A stretch of 64,000 bases of DNA, from positions 1,302,001 to 1,366,000 of the forward strand of contig NZ_LN868939.1 of NCBI RefSeq assembly GCF_001182745.1, read 5' to 3'. The translations under genes were made by a program, and so were the position numbers. The DNA is from Nocardia farcinica. Its GTDB lineage: Bacteria > Actinomycetota > Actinomycetes > Mycobacteriales > Mycobacteriaceae. A model generated the notes under the pieces. It made no database searches. It was not told where the DNA came from and saw nothing but the letters and a program-made list of their open reading frames with translations. Positions 17,370-26,621 of this stretch are shown in pieces; position 1 is the first letter of the stretch; the number at the start of each line of letters is the position of its first letter.

Positions 17370-18446
17370 GTGACAATGAACACCGGCACAGACGAAGCCG
17401 TCCAGGCGAGCGAGGCGGAGTTCGACGCCGCGGCGCACGCGGCGGCGATGGTCGGCCACCACTACCGCGTCGACGACTACTACGAGGTCGGCCGCGAGAA
17501 GGTCCGCGAGTACGCCCGCGCCGTCCAGGACTACCACCCGGTGCACTGGGACGAGGACGTCGCCCAGGAGTACGGCTACGACGGCCTGGTGGCTCCGCTC
17601 ACCTTCATCTCCCTGGTCGGGATCCTGGCCCAGCGCAAGCTGTTCGAGACGGTCGTCACCGGCTACGACCTGAGCCAGATCATGCAGACCGACCAGATCC
17701 TGGAGTTCCACCGGCCGATCAAGGTCGGCGACCAGCTGACCTGTGATGTGTACCTGCACTCGTTCCGGCAGGCGTTCGGCGGCGACATCATCGTCACCAA
17801 GAACATCGTCACCGCCCAGAACGACGAGCTGGTGCTCACCACCTACACCACGCTGGTGGGCCGCAGCGGCGCCGACATCGACCCGAATCTCACCGACGCG
17901 GTGCACAACGTGCTCATGCACGGCATCGGCCCGGAGGAGCCGGATCACCACCCGCGCACCGAGGCGCCGATCGTCTCCGCGTCCGCGCCGGTGGTCTCGG
18001 TGCCCGAGGTCACGCCGAGCAAGCATGCCCTGGCCTTCGACAGCGTCTCGGTCGGCGACGAGCTGCCCACGCGCGTGGTGCGGCTGACCCGCGGCGACCT
18101 GGTGAACTACGCCGGTGTCTCCGGTGACGCGAACCCGATCCACTGGAGCGACGAGGTGGTCAAGCTCGTCGGCCTCGACGACGTGGTCGCGCACGGCATG
18201 CTCACGATGGGCCTGGGCGGCGGCTTCGTCACCTCGTGGCTGGGCGACCCCGGCGCGGTGAAGGAGTACAACGTGCGCTTCACCAGCCCCGTGTTCGTGC
18301 CCGCCGACGCGGCGGCCGAGGTCGAGTACACCGGCAAGGTGAAGTCGATGGATCCCGAGACCCGCACCGCGGTGGTGGCGATCGTCGCCAAGTCGGCGGG
18401 CAAGAAGATCTTCGGCCGGGCCACGGCGACGGTGCAGCTGTCCTGA
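17370..18446 (+). CDS. hadAB: Fused (3R)-hydroxyacyl-ACP dehydratase HadA-HadB (FAS-II, mycolic acids)
   Basis: 358 residues containing two hotdog domains. Residues 1-190 match mycobacterial HadA (GHHYRVDDYYEVGREKVREY, APLTFISLVGILAQ, QIMQTDQILEFHRPI, IIVTKNIVTAQNDEL), a Pro/Val-rich linker spans about 190-216, and residues 217-358 match HadB with the catalytic Asp253/His258 in GVSGDANPIHW. The heterodimer dehydrates 3-hydroxyacyl-AcpM during meromycolate elongation; in mycobacteria the halves are separate genes. No hadC follows. Asp54 and His59 of the N-terminal half fall in a hydratase-like DYHPVHW. TACAGT (17358-17363) lies 6 nt before the GTG, suggesting a leaderless mRNA; ATG 17376 is the alternative start. 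Confidence 0.92.
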   Translation: MTMNTGTDEAVQASEAEFDAAAHAAAMVGHHYRVDDYYEVGREKVREYARAVQDYHPVHWDEDVAQEYGYDGLVAPLTFISLVGILAQRKLFETVVTGYDLSQIMQTDQILEFHRPIKVGDQLTCDVYLHSFRQAFGGDIIVTKNIVTAQNDELVLTTYTTLVGRSGADIDPNLTDAVHNVLMHGIGPEEPDHHPRTEAPIVSASAPVVSVPEVTPSKHALAFDSVSVGDELPTRVVRLTRGDLVNYAGVSGDANPIHWSDEVVKLVGLDDVVAHGMLTMGLGGGFVTSWLGDPGAVKEYNVRFTSPVFVPADAAAEVEYTGKVKSMDPETRTAVVAIVAKSAGKKIFGRATATVQLS

Positions 18447-18465
18447 CCTGGACGAGTGGCCCTGA

Positions 18466-18496
18466 TTGGCTATTGCGCCGGTCGGTAACGTACACT
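18466..18496 (+). promoter_or_regulatory. Candidate promoter for tRNA-Trp/secE/nusG
   Basis: TTGGCT (18466-18471) and TACACT (18491-18496) with a 19-bp spacer, or TGGCTA with 18. It sits upstream of a strongly folded leader and tRNA-Trp, and there is no terminator between the tRNA and secE. Confidence 0.45.
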
Positions 18497-18521
18497 CGGG
18501 TTTCTGGGGTCACCAGCCGTT

Positions 18522-18578
18522 GCGCGCTGCTCTGTGGGGCTGGTTCCTGCGGGAGCCGGCAACGCCGAAGCAGCGCGC
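18522..18578 (+). other. Long stem-loop in the leader before tRNA-Trp
   Basis: GCGCGCTGCT (18522-18531) pairs perfectly with AGCAGCGCGC (18569-18578). Within it CTGGTTCC pairs, with two G-U wobbles, to GGAGCCGG-type sequence around a TGCG turn. The fold lies about 100 nt before the tRNA, after the putative promoter. It could be an RNase processing site that releases tRNA-Trp, or a terminator for hadAB. Confidence 0.55.
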
Positions 18579-18677
18579 GTGTTGTGTGCAGCAGCAGCGC
18601 CGGTGCCCCGGAACAACCGAAGAACGCACAACTGAATATCGAACGGTGGTTGGACGAGGTTCCAGCAGTCCAACCGA

Positions 18678-18750
<73 letters not shown>

Positions 18751-18780
18751 CCCTGATGCCAGCGACGAGAGAGGATCGAC

Positions 18781-20101
<1,321 letters not shown>

Positions 20102-20214
20102 TTGCTTCCGTCGCGGTTCCCAGGACCGGCGACGGGATGATTCGGCCCGCGCCGCGGGTTCGAATTCCCCAGGGCTTGCAAAGAGCAAGGACACCAACAC
20201 CCTAGGAAAGAAAG

Positions 20215-20649
20215 ATGCCCCCCAAGAAGAAGAAGCTCGCCGGGATCATCAAGCTTCAGATCCAGGCCGGCCAGGCGAACCCGGCTCCGCCGGTGGGTCC
20301 CGCCCTCGGCCAGCACGGCGTCAACATCATGGAGTTCTGCAAGGCGTACAACGCCGCGACCGAGTCGCAGCGTGGCAACGTCATCCCGGTCGAGATCTCG
20401 GTGTACGAGGACCGGACCTTCGACTTCAAGCTGAAGACGCCCCCCGCCGCCAAGCTGCTGCTCAAGGCCGCCGGCGTGCAGAAGGGCTCGGCCGAGCCGC
20501 ACCGCAACAAGGTCGCGAAGGTCACGATGGACCAGGTGCGCGAGATCGCCAAGACCAAGATGGAAGATCTCAACGCCAACGACATCGACCAGGCCGCGAA
20601 GATCATCGCGGGCACCGCGCGCTCGATGGGTATCACCGTCGAGGCGTAA
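20215..20649 (+). CDS. rplK: 50S ribosomal protein L11
   Basis: 144 residues, full length. [22 protein letters not shown] is the conserved proline-rich N-terminal domain at the GTPase-associated centre, the region where thiostrepton acts; the C-terminal domain ([31 protein letters not shown]) binds 23S rRNA. GGAAAGAAAG precedes the ATG. It is followed by rplA, the usual L11 operon, with L1 as the probable autoregulator. Confidence 0.98.
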   Translation: MPPKKKKLAGIIKLQIQAGQANPAPPVGPALGQHGVNIMEFCKAYNAATESQRGNVIPVEISVYEDRTFDFKLKTPPAAKLLLKAAGVQKGSAEPHRNKVAKVTMDQVREIAKTKMEDLNANDIDQAAKIIAGTARSMGITVEA

Positions 20650-20718
20650 GCCCGGAACTCGGTGGGAGGGTCGGCCAGACCCGGCAAACCACTTCTGAAC
20701 CACGAAGGACAGACAATC

Positions 20719-21432
20719 ATGGCAAAACGAAGCAAGGCGTACCTCGCCGCGGCCGAGAAGGTCGACCGCACCAAGCTCTACTCCCCGCTGGCCGCCGCGC
20801 GGCTGGCCAAGGAGACCGCCACCACCAAGACCGACGCGACCGTCGAGGTCGCGGTGCGGCTGGGTGTGGACCCCCGCAAGGCCGACCAGATGGTCCGCGG
20901 CACCGTGAACCTGCCGCACGGCACCGGTAAGACCGCCCGCGTCATCGTGTTCGCGGCCGGTGAGAAGGCGGCCGAGGCCGAGGCGGCGGGCGCCGACGCG
21001 GTGGGCGCGGAGGACCTGATCGAGCGCATCCAGGGCGGCTGGCTGGACTTCGACGCCGCCATCGCCACCCCGGACCAGATGGCCAAGGTCGGCCGCATCG
21101 CGCGTGTCCTGGGCCCGCGCGGTCTGATGCCGAACCCGAAGACCGGCACGGTCACCACCGACGTGGCCAAGGCCGTCAGCGACATCAAGGGCGGCAAGAT
21201 CAACTTCCGTGTCGACAAGCAGGCCAACCTGCACTTCGTCATCGGCAAGGCCTCCTTCGACGAGGCGAAGCTGGTGGAGAACTACGGCGCCGCGCTGGAC
21301 GAGATCCTGCGTGCCAAGCCGTCGACCGCCAAGGGCCGCTACGTCAAGAAGGTGACGGTCTCGACGAACACCGGACCGGGCATCCCGGTGGACCCGAACC
21401 GCACCCGCAACCTCCTCGACGAGGACGCGTGA
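20719..21432 (+). CDS. rplA: 50S ribosomal protein L1
   Basis: 237 residues. [20 protein letters not shown] opens domain [21 protein letters not shown] is the diagnostic L1 signature and [20 protein letters not shown] is the C-terminal RNA-binding strand. L1 binds the mobile L1 stalk and commonly represses its own rplK-rplA mRNA. It begins 69 bp after rplK and ends before a strong bidirectional hairpin. Confidence 0.98.
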   Translation: MAKRSKAYLAAAEKVDRTKLYSPLAAARLAKETATTKTDATVEVAVRLGVDPRKADQMVRGTVNLPHGTGKTARVIVFAAGEKAAEAEAAGADAVGAEDLIERIQGGWLDFDAAIATPDQMAKVGRIARVLGPRGLMPNPKTGTVTTDVAKAVSDIKGGKINFRVDKQANLHFVIGKASFDEAKLVENYGAALDEILRAKPSTAKGRYVKKVTVSTNTGPGIPVDPNRTRNLLDEDA

Positions 21433-21457
21433 GCGCCAGGTAGCCCCTGAAAGCCGT

Positions 21458-21498
21458 CCGTGAGGGTGGGAACGCGAGCAGCGTTCCCACCCTCACGG
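21458..21498. terminator. Bidirectional terminator between rplA and the MFS gene
   Basis: CCGTGAGGGTGGGAACGC (21458-21475) pairs perfectly with its complement at 21481-21498 around the loop GAGCA, an 18-bp stem. It ends rplKA and, read from the other strand, the convergent MFS gene (stop at 21514). The T-rich tail is short (GTTTCC). Confidence 0.88.
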
Positions 21499-21513
21499 CG
21501 TTTCCGGGACCGT

Positions 21514-23118
21514 TCAGCCGTCGTCGCGCTCACGCCAGGCGAGCAGGACCGAGTCGCCGCCCGCGGGCCGCCACGGCAGGAAGATCGCGACCACCACCGC
21601 GCAGACCAGCACCGCGCCCGCGGCGACCAGCGAGGCGGCGTGCGAGCCCTGCAGGGCCGCGGTCTTCATGGCGAGGATGAGGTTCTCGCGCTGGGATTCC
21701 AGGAACGTGGGCAGTTCCTGCTTGCGGATCTCGAGCACGCTGAGCGGGCTCGCGCGCACCAGGCTCTTCTGGTCCTCGCTCATCAGGGTCGTCGGCACCC
21801 GGTCCAGCAGCGGCGACACCCGGGTGGTGTAGTACGAGGCCACGATCGAGCCGAGCACCGCGACACCGAGCGTGCCGCCCACCTCGCGGGTGGTGTCGTT
21901 GACCGCCGAACCCGCGCCCGCCTCGTCCAACGGCAACGAGGCCATGATCGATTCGGTCGCCGGACCCTGCACGATGGCCAGGCCGAGCGCCATCGACACC
22001 ATCGCGGGCAGCACGTCGGTGACGTAGCCGCTGTCGACGGTGACCTGTCCGCCGAGGTAGAGCCCCACCGCGGTCAGCACGAGCCCGAACACGACGACCG
22101 CGGTGGTGCCGAGCCGCTGCGCGAGCAGCGTGGCGACCGGCGCTCCGATGGCCACCGAGAACGCGAACGGCAGTGAGGCGATGCCGAATTCGAGCGGCGT
22201 GTACTCGCGCACGCCCTGGAAGTACTGGGTGATCAGGAACAGGAAGCCGAACATCGAGAAGTACCCGGTGGCGATGGCCAGGGCGGGCAGCGAGAACCGG
22301 CGGATACGGAACAGGCGCATGTCCAGGATCGGCGCGGCCGTGCGCGCCTCCCACCACACGAACGCGGCGAGCAGGGCGACCCCGAGGGTGCCGGTGCCCA
22401 GCGTCGTCACCGAGAGCCAGCCGTAGTGCGGTCCTTCGATGATGGCCCACACCAGCAGGGTGATCCCCGCGATGGACAGCGCGATGCCGGGCAGATCGAG
22501 CCTGCCCACCTGCGCGGCTCGCGATTCGGGCACCAGCAGCCACGCCGCCACCAGGGCGAGCAGGGCCACCGGGACGTTGATCCAGAAGACCGAATGCCAG
22601 GAGAAGTGTTCGAGCAGATAGCCGCCGGAGATCGGCCCGATGGCGATGGCGAATCCGGCCATGGCGGTCCACGCGGCGATGGCCAGCGCCCGCTCGCGGC
22701 GGTCGGTGAAGATGTTGATGATCAACGCCAGGGTGGCGGGGAAGACCGCGGCGGCGAACACGCCCATCGCGGCCCGCGCGGCGATCACCGTGGTCATCGA
22801 GTCCGACAGGGCCCCGGCGATCGACATGACGGCCACGCCCGCGAGGCCGACCAGCATGACCCGGCGGCGCCCGTAGCGGTCGCCGAGGTTGCCGAAGGCC
22901 AACAGCAGGCCCGCGAAGGTGAGGGTGTAGGCGTCGACGACCCATTGCAGGCCGCTGACGCCGGTGGCCAGTTCCACCCCGATGGAGGGCAGCGCCACGT
23001 TGACGATGGTGTTGTCCAGGACGACGAGGAGTTCGGCCAGGCAGATCACCGCGAGAGCGAGGAAGCGCCGATGACGCCGCTCCAACAGCACTGGTGGATC
23101 GACTGTGGTGATGGTCAT
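21514..23118 (-). CDS. DHA2-family (EmrB/QacA) MFS drug exporter
   Basis: About 534 residues with 14 predicted membrane helices. FLALAVICLAELLVVLDNTI carries the helix-1 Asp motif (LDNTIVNVALPSI) of 14-TMS drug:H+ antiporters, GNLGDRYGRRRVML is motif A, and WHSVFWINVPVALLAL is the family motif after helix 5. Such pumps export cationic or amphiphilic drugs and antiseptics; the substrate is unknown. I start at ATG 23118 (MTITTVDPP), as the frame upstream lacks family character. It is a single convergent gene placed between rplA and rplJ, loci that are adjacent or near-adjacent in relatives, so it looks like an insertion. Confidence 0.9.
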   Translation of the reverse strand: MTITTVDPPVLLERRHRRFLALAVICLAELLVVLDNTIVNVALPSIGVELATGVSGLQWVVDAYTLTFAGLLLAFGNLGDRYGRRRVMLVGLAGVAVMSIAGALSDSMTTVIAARAAMGVFAAAVFPATLALIINIFTDRRERALAIAAWTAMAGFAIAIGPISGGYLLEHFSWHSVFWINVPVALLALVAAWLLVPESRAAQVGRLDLPGIALSIAGITLLVWAIIEGPHYGWLSVTTLGTGTLGVALLAAFVWWEARTAAPILDMRLFRIRRFSLPALAIATGYFSMFGFLFLITQYFQGVREYTPLEFGIASLPFAFSVAIGAPVATLLAQRLGTTAVVVFGLVLTAVGLYLGGQVTVDSGYVTDVLPAMVSMALGLAIVQGPATESIMASLPLDEAGAGSAVNDTTREVGGTLGVAVLGSIVASYYTTRVSPLLDRVPTTLMSEDQKSLVRASPLSVLEIRKQELPTFLESQRENLILAMKTAALQGSHAASLVAAGAVLVCAVVVAIFLPWRPAGGDSVLLAWRERDDG

Positions 23119-23236
23119 AACGGCAGCCAACCATGTAGGTGTCACTCGAGGTAACACCTTTCTGTCGCAATATCGCTCACATCGCGCCGGTGGAAGTGTC
23201 GTCGGTCACAGCGAGCCGGCCAGGGGAGGGGGCGTT

Positions 23237-23266
23237 TTGGCAGATAGGGGCGGCTTCGGCTACTCT
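23237..23266 (+). promoter_or_regulatory. rplJ-rplL promoter
   Basis: TTGGCA (23237-23242), 18-bp spacer, TACTCT (23261-23266): a near-consensus promoter 283 bp before the rplJ start, leaving a long untranslated leader. Confidence 0.7.
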
Positions 23267-23548
23267 GGTCGACAGTTATCGACAAGTTCGATCGCTACCC
23301 AATCCGTTCTACCGAAGACCGTTGGTCGCCGATCCCGCACGGGTTCGGCCGAAGGTCCGGCATCGCGCCGGCGGCCCACGCAGGGAGAGCCGAGGCTGGG
23401 AGCCCCATTCGAGCGCATGCGCTCGTGTAGGTCTTTCTGATGCGCCCCGGAACGCTCTGCGTCCGGGGCGTTCGTGTTGTTCACGAGCTTTCTCGCGCGG
23501 TGCTCGGTAGGGGGACACACGAACCGACCATCAGAGAGGAGGCGAAGT
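23267..23548 (+). promoter_or_regulatory. Structured rplJ leader (probable L10-binding autoregulatory RNA)
   Basis: The roughly 275-nt leader has no ORF of note but several folds. A perfect 16-bp palindrome, CGAGCGCATGCGCTCG, lies at 23410-23425, and a G-C-rich hairpin at 23443-23470. The purine-rich stretch CAGGGAGAGCCGAGG precedes them. In other bacteria L10(L12)4 represses translation by binding a kink-turn leader upstream of rplJ; I infer the same here from position and structure, not from a match to a model. Confidence 0.6.
23443..23470 (+). terminator. Hairpin inside the rplJ leader, possible attenuator
   Basis: CGCCCCGG pairs with CCGGGGCG, continuing past a bulged A into ACGC/GCGT around a TCT loop, and is followed by TTCGTGTTGTTC. 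It lies 79 bp before the rplJ start. The T-rich tail makes partial termination plausible, which would couple rplJL output to L10 binding upstream. Confidence 0.55.
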
Positions 23549-24079
23549 ATGGCAAAGGCTGAGAAGGTCACCGCGGTCGCGGAGATCGCGGAGCAGTTCA
23601 AGAGCTCGACGGCCACCGTGGTCACGGAATACCGTGGCCTGTCGGTCGGCAAGCTCACCGAGCTGCGGCGTGCGCTCGGCGCCGAGGCCACGTACTCCGT
23701 CGCCAAGAACACCCTGGTCAAGCGGGCCGCCGCCGAGGCGGGCGTGGAGGGTCTGGACGACCTGTTCGTCGGCCCCACCGCGATCACCTTCATCAAGGGT
23801 GAGCCGGTCAACGCGGCCAAGGCGCTCAAGACCTTCGCGAAGGAAAACAAGGCGCTCATCATCAAGGGCGGCTACATGGACGGCGCCGCGCTGTCCGTCG
23901 CCGAGGTGGAGCAGATCGCCGACCTGGAGACCCGCGAGGTTCTGCTGGCCAAGCTGGCCGGCGCGCTGAAGGGCAACCTGGCGAAGGCCGCAGGCCTGTT
24001 CAACGCTCCCGCGTCGCAGGTGGCCCGCCTGGCCGCCGCGCTCGAGGAGAAGAAGCGGGCCGAAGGCGGCGCGGAGTAA
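23549..24079 (+). CDS. rplJ: 50S ribosomal protein L10
   Basis: 176 residues. [20 protein letters not shown] and [20 protein letters not shown] form the rRNA-binding N-terminal domain; [15 protein letters not shown] and [15 protein letters not shown] are conserved; the long C-terminal helix ([18 protein letters not shown]) anchors L7/L12 dimers. It starts at an ATG behind GAGGAGG. rplL follows after 51 bp, and together they build the ribosomal stalk that recruits EF-Tu, EF-G and initiation factors. Confidence 0.98.
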   Translation: MAKAEKVTAVAEIAEQFKSSTATVVTEYRGLSVGKLTELRRALGAEATYSVAKNTLVKRAAAEAGVEGLDDLFVGPTAITFIKGEPVNAAKALKTFAKENKALIIKGGYMDGAALSVAEVEQIADLETREVLLAKLAGALKGNLAKAAGLFNAPASQVARLAAALEEKKRAEGGAE

Positions 24080-24130
24080 TTCCCGCCAATAAACACCACC
24101 CCCATACTTTTAAATCGAAAGGAAACAACA

Positions 24131-24511
24131 ATGGCCAACGTTGACGAACTGCTCGAGACCTTCGGCAACATGACCCTGCTCGAGCTGTCGGACTTCGTGA
24201 AGAAGTTCGAGGAGAAGTTCGAGGTCACCGCGGCTGCTCCGGTCGCCGTCGCCGCCGCCGGTGGCGCCGCTGCGCCGGCCGAGGCCGCCGAGGAGCAGGA
24301 CGAGTTCGACGTCATCCTCGAGGGTGCCGGCGACAAGAAGATCCAGGTCATCAAGGTGGTCCGCGAGATCGTCTCCGGCCTGGGCCTGAAGGAAGCCAAG
24401 GACCTGGTCGAGGGTGCCCCGAAGCCGATCCTGGAGAAGGTCGCCAAGGACGCCGCCGACGCCGCCAAGGCGAAGCTGGAAGAGGCCGGCGCCAAGGTCT
24501 CCGTCAAGTAA
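24131..24511 (+). CDS. rplL: 50S ribosomal protein L7/L12
   Basis: 126 residues. The N-terminal dimerisation helices ([20 protein letters not shown]) lead to an Ala/Gly/Pro-rich hinge (about 36-52) and the globular factor-binding domain ([39 protein letters not shown]). It is the multicopy stalk protein. The upstream spacer is unusually A/T-rich for this genome (ATAAACACC...AAATCGAAAGGAAACAACA), consistent with an unstructured, strong ribosome site for a protein made in excess of L10. Confidence 0.98.
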   Translation: MANVDELLETFGNMTLLELSDFVKKFEEKFEVTAAAPVAVAAAGGAAAPAEAAEEQDEFDVILEGAGDKKIQVIKVVREIVSGLGLKEAKDLVEGAPKPILEKVAKDAADAAKAKLEEAGAKVSVK

Positions 24512-24526
24512 TTCCACCGAATTACG

Positions 24527-24561
24527 CGAACGGGCGGTCCCATTTCGGGGCCGCCCGTTCG
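24527..24561 (+). terminator. Terminator of rplJ-rplL
   Basis: CGAACGGGCGG (24527-24537) pairs with CCGCCCGTTCG (24551-24561), extended inside by CCC/GGG, and is followed by GCATTTTCC. Confidence 0.88.
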
Positions 24562-24645
24562 GCATTTTCCGGGGCTGTGCCGGGGTGGGGTGCGAAACGG
24601 TTCGAGACACCGGGTTACTCTTCGGTCAGGTAGGGGTGTGCCCGT

Positions 24646-24702
24646 CTCATCGATGAGTTAGAGTGACCGAACCCACTGTGACGTGACGCACCGATCGTCA
24701 CG
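24646..24702. promoter_or_regulatory. Palindromic control region upstream of the mce operon
   Basis: A perfect 12-bp palindrome CTCATCGATGAG (24646-24657) abuts a -10-like TAGAGT (24659-24664). Just downstream CGTGACG pairs with CGTCACG (24682-24702), and this overlaps an alternative pair, GCACCG/CGGTGC (24688-24706). The first is placed like a repressor operator between -35 and -10, the second like an RNA or DNA switch in the leader, 44 bp before mceG. No recognisable -35 is present. The regulator is not encoded next to the operon. Confidence 0.5.
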
Positions 24703-24745
24703 GTGCACCCGGTGGGGGGCTCGCCGAGTAATTGTGGAGGTTTGC

Positions 24746-25813
24746 GTGGGCGTCGAGGTCAGGACCGAGGGTGTGACGAAGTCCTTCGGTTCGCAGCGTA
24801 TTTGGCAGGATGTTTCGCTGACGCTGCCCGCCGGTGAGGTGAGCGCCCTGCTGGGTCCCTCGGGTACGGGTAAGTCGGTGTTTTTGAAGTCGTTGATCGG
24901 GTTGCTGCGGCCGGAGCGTGGGTCGATCTACATCGGTGACACCGATATCACGACGTGTTCGAACAAGGAGCTCTACGAGATCCGCAAGTTGTTCGGTGTG
25001 CTATTCCAGGACGGTGCGCTGTTCGGGTCGATGAACTTGTTCGACAATGTGGCCTTCCCGTTGCGCGAGCACACCAAGAAGAGCGAGTCCGAGATCCGCA
25101 AGATCGTGATGGAGAAGCTCGAGCTGACCGGTCTGTTGGGTGCGGAGGGCAAGCTGCCGGGGGAGATCTCCGGTGGTATGCGCAAGCGGGCGGGGTTGGC
25201 GCGGGCGTTGGTGTTGGATCCGCAGATCATTCTGGTCGACGAGCCGGACTCGGGTCTGGATCCGGTGCGTACCTCGTATCTGTCGCAGTTGTTGATCGAT
25301 ATCAACGCCCAGATCGACGCGACGATCCTGATCGTGACCCACAACATCAACCTGGCGCGGACGGTGCCCGACAACATCGGGATGTTGTTCCGGCGTCAGT
25401 TGGTGATGTTCGGGCCGCGTGAGGTGTTGTTGACCTCGGAGGAGCCGGTGGTCAAGCAGTTCCTCAACGGTCGCATGATCGGTCCGATCGGTATGTCGGA
25501 GGAGAAGGACGAGGCGCAGATGGCCCGCGAGCAGGCCATGGTCGATGCCGGTCATCATCACGGCGGTGCCGAGGAGGTCGAGGGCATCATCCCGCAGATG
25601 CGGGCGACGCCGGGCATGCCGGTGCGGCAGGCGGTGGAACGGCGGCGGGCGCGGGTGCGCGAGATCATGCACACCCTGCCACCGGCCGCCCAGGCCGCCA
25701 TCCGCGAATCGCTGAACGAAAACGACGACACCCAGGTACTGCCCGCCTACACCGGCGACTCCGGGGGAAACGCGTTCCAGACCACTGCGCCGCAGAACCT
25801 GACCAACGGGTAA
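24746..25813 (+). CDS. mceG: MceG (Mkl) ATPase of the Mce lipid importer
   Basis: 355 residues. An ABC ATPase with Walker A GPSGTGKS (37-44), signature ISGGMRKRAGLARAL (about 141-155), Walker B IILVDEPDSGLDP and switch His in VTHNIN, plus the C-terminal 100-residue MceG extension (MSEEKDEAQMAREQAM, IPQMRATPGMPVRQ, REIMHTLPPAAQ). It powers all Mce transporters in mycobacteria. It starts at a GTG behind TGGAGG. In M. tuberculosis the orthologue mkl (Rv0655) sits alone between rplL and rpoB; here it heads a complete mce operon at that same site. The first 270 codons use TTG, TCG, GGT and CGT far more than the neighbours. Confidence 0.94.
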   Translation: MGVEVRTEGVTKSFGSQRIWQDVSLTLPAGEVSALLGPSGTGKSVFLKSLIGLLRPERGSIYIGDTDITTCSNKELYEIRKLFGVLFQDGALFGSMNLFDNVAFPLREHTKKSESEIRKIVMEKLELTGLLGAEGKLPGEISGGMRKRAGLARALVLDPQIILVDEPDSGLDPVRTSYLSQLLIDINAQIDATILIVTHNINLARTVPDNIGMLFRRQLVMFGPREVLLTSEEPVVKQFLNGRMIGPIGMSEEKDEAQMAREQAMVDAGHHHGGAEEVEGIIPQMRATPGMPVRQAVERRRARVREIMHTLPPAAQAAIRESLNENDDTQVLPAYTGDSGGNAFQTTAPQNLTNG

Positions 25814-25823
25814 CATACGCCAC

Positions 25824-26618
25824 GTGAATTCGACTTTGGCGCGTCTGCGCACACCGCTGGAGTCGGGGTTTGCGCAGGCGGGCAACGTGTTCGCGCTGTT
25901 CGTGGACGTGCTGCGCAAGATGTTCCGCCGCCCGTTCCAGTGGCGTGAGTTCATCGAGCAGAGCTGGTTCATCGCGAGCGTTTCCATCCTGCCCAGTGCC
26001 CTGGTGGCCATCCCGTTCGGCGCGGTGGTGGCGTTGCAGACCGGCTCGTTGATCAAGCAGCTCGGCGCGGAGTCCTACACCGGCGCGACCAGCGTGCTCG
26101 CCACCGTGCAGCAGGCCGCGCCGGTGGTGACCGCGCTGATCATCGCGGGCGCCGCCGGGTCGGCGGTGGCCGCGGACCTCGGCTCGCGCACCATCCGCGA
26201 GGAGATCGACGCGATGGAGGTGCTCGGTGTCGACCCGATCGCCCGCCTGGTCGTGCCGCGGGTGCTGGGCATGACGCTGGTCGCGGTGCTGCTCAACGGC
26301 CTGGTGTCGGTGGTCGGCATCGCCGGCGGCTACTTCTTCAACGTGCTGCTGCAAGGCGGTACCCCGGGCGCGTACCTGTCGTCGTTCTCCGCGCTGGCCC
26401 AGCTGCCCGACCTGTGGATCGGGGAGATCAAGGCGGCCATCTTCGGGCTGCTGGCTGGGGTCATCGCGGCCTACAAGGGGTTGCATCCCAAGGGGGGTCC
26501 GAAAGGAGTCGGTGACGCAGTGAACCAGTCCGTGGTGATCACGTTCCTGGTGCTCTTCTTCGTCAATCTGATCTTGACGTTGGTGTACCTGCAGGTCGTC
26601 CCGGCCAAGGGTTCCTGA
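25824..26618 (+). CDS. yrbEA: YrbEA, MlaE-type permease of the Mce transporter
   Basis: 264 residues from a GTG start, five to six membrane helices. The MlaE hallmark is clear: FGAVVALQTGSLIKQLGAES, APVVTALIIAGAAGSAVAAD, then TIRVEE-type REEIDAMEVLGVDPI, the amphipathic coupling loop to the ATPase, and VVPRVLGMTLVAVLL. It forms, with YrbEB, the transmembrane channel that accepts lipid from the Mce tunnel. Ten base pairs separate it from mceG and three from yrbEB, so the three are one transcript. Confidence 0.95.
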   Translation: MNSTLARLRTPLESGFAQAGNVFALFVDVLRKMFRRPFQWREFIEQSWFIASVSILPSALVAIPFGAVVALQTGSLIKQLGAESYTGATSVLATVQQAAPVVTALIIAGAAGSAVAADLGSRTIREEIDAMEVLGVDPIARLVVPRVLGMTLVAVLLNGLVSVVGIAGGYFFNVLLQGGTPGAYLSSFSALAQLPDLWIGEIKAAIFGLLAGVIAAYKGLHPKGGPKGVGDAVNQSVVITFLVLFFVNLILTLVYLQVVPAKGS

Positions 26619-26621
26619 TCG

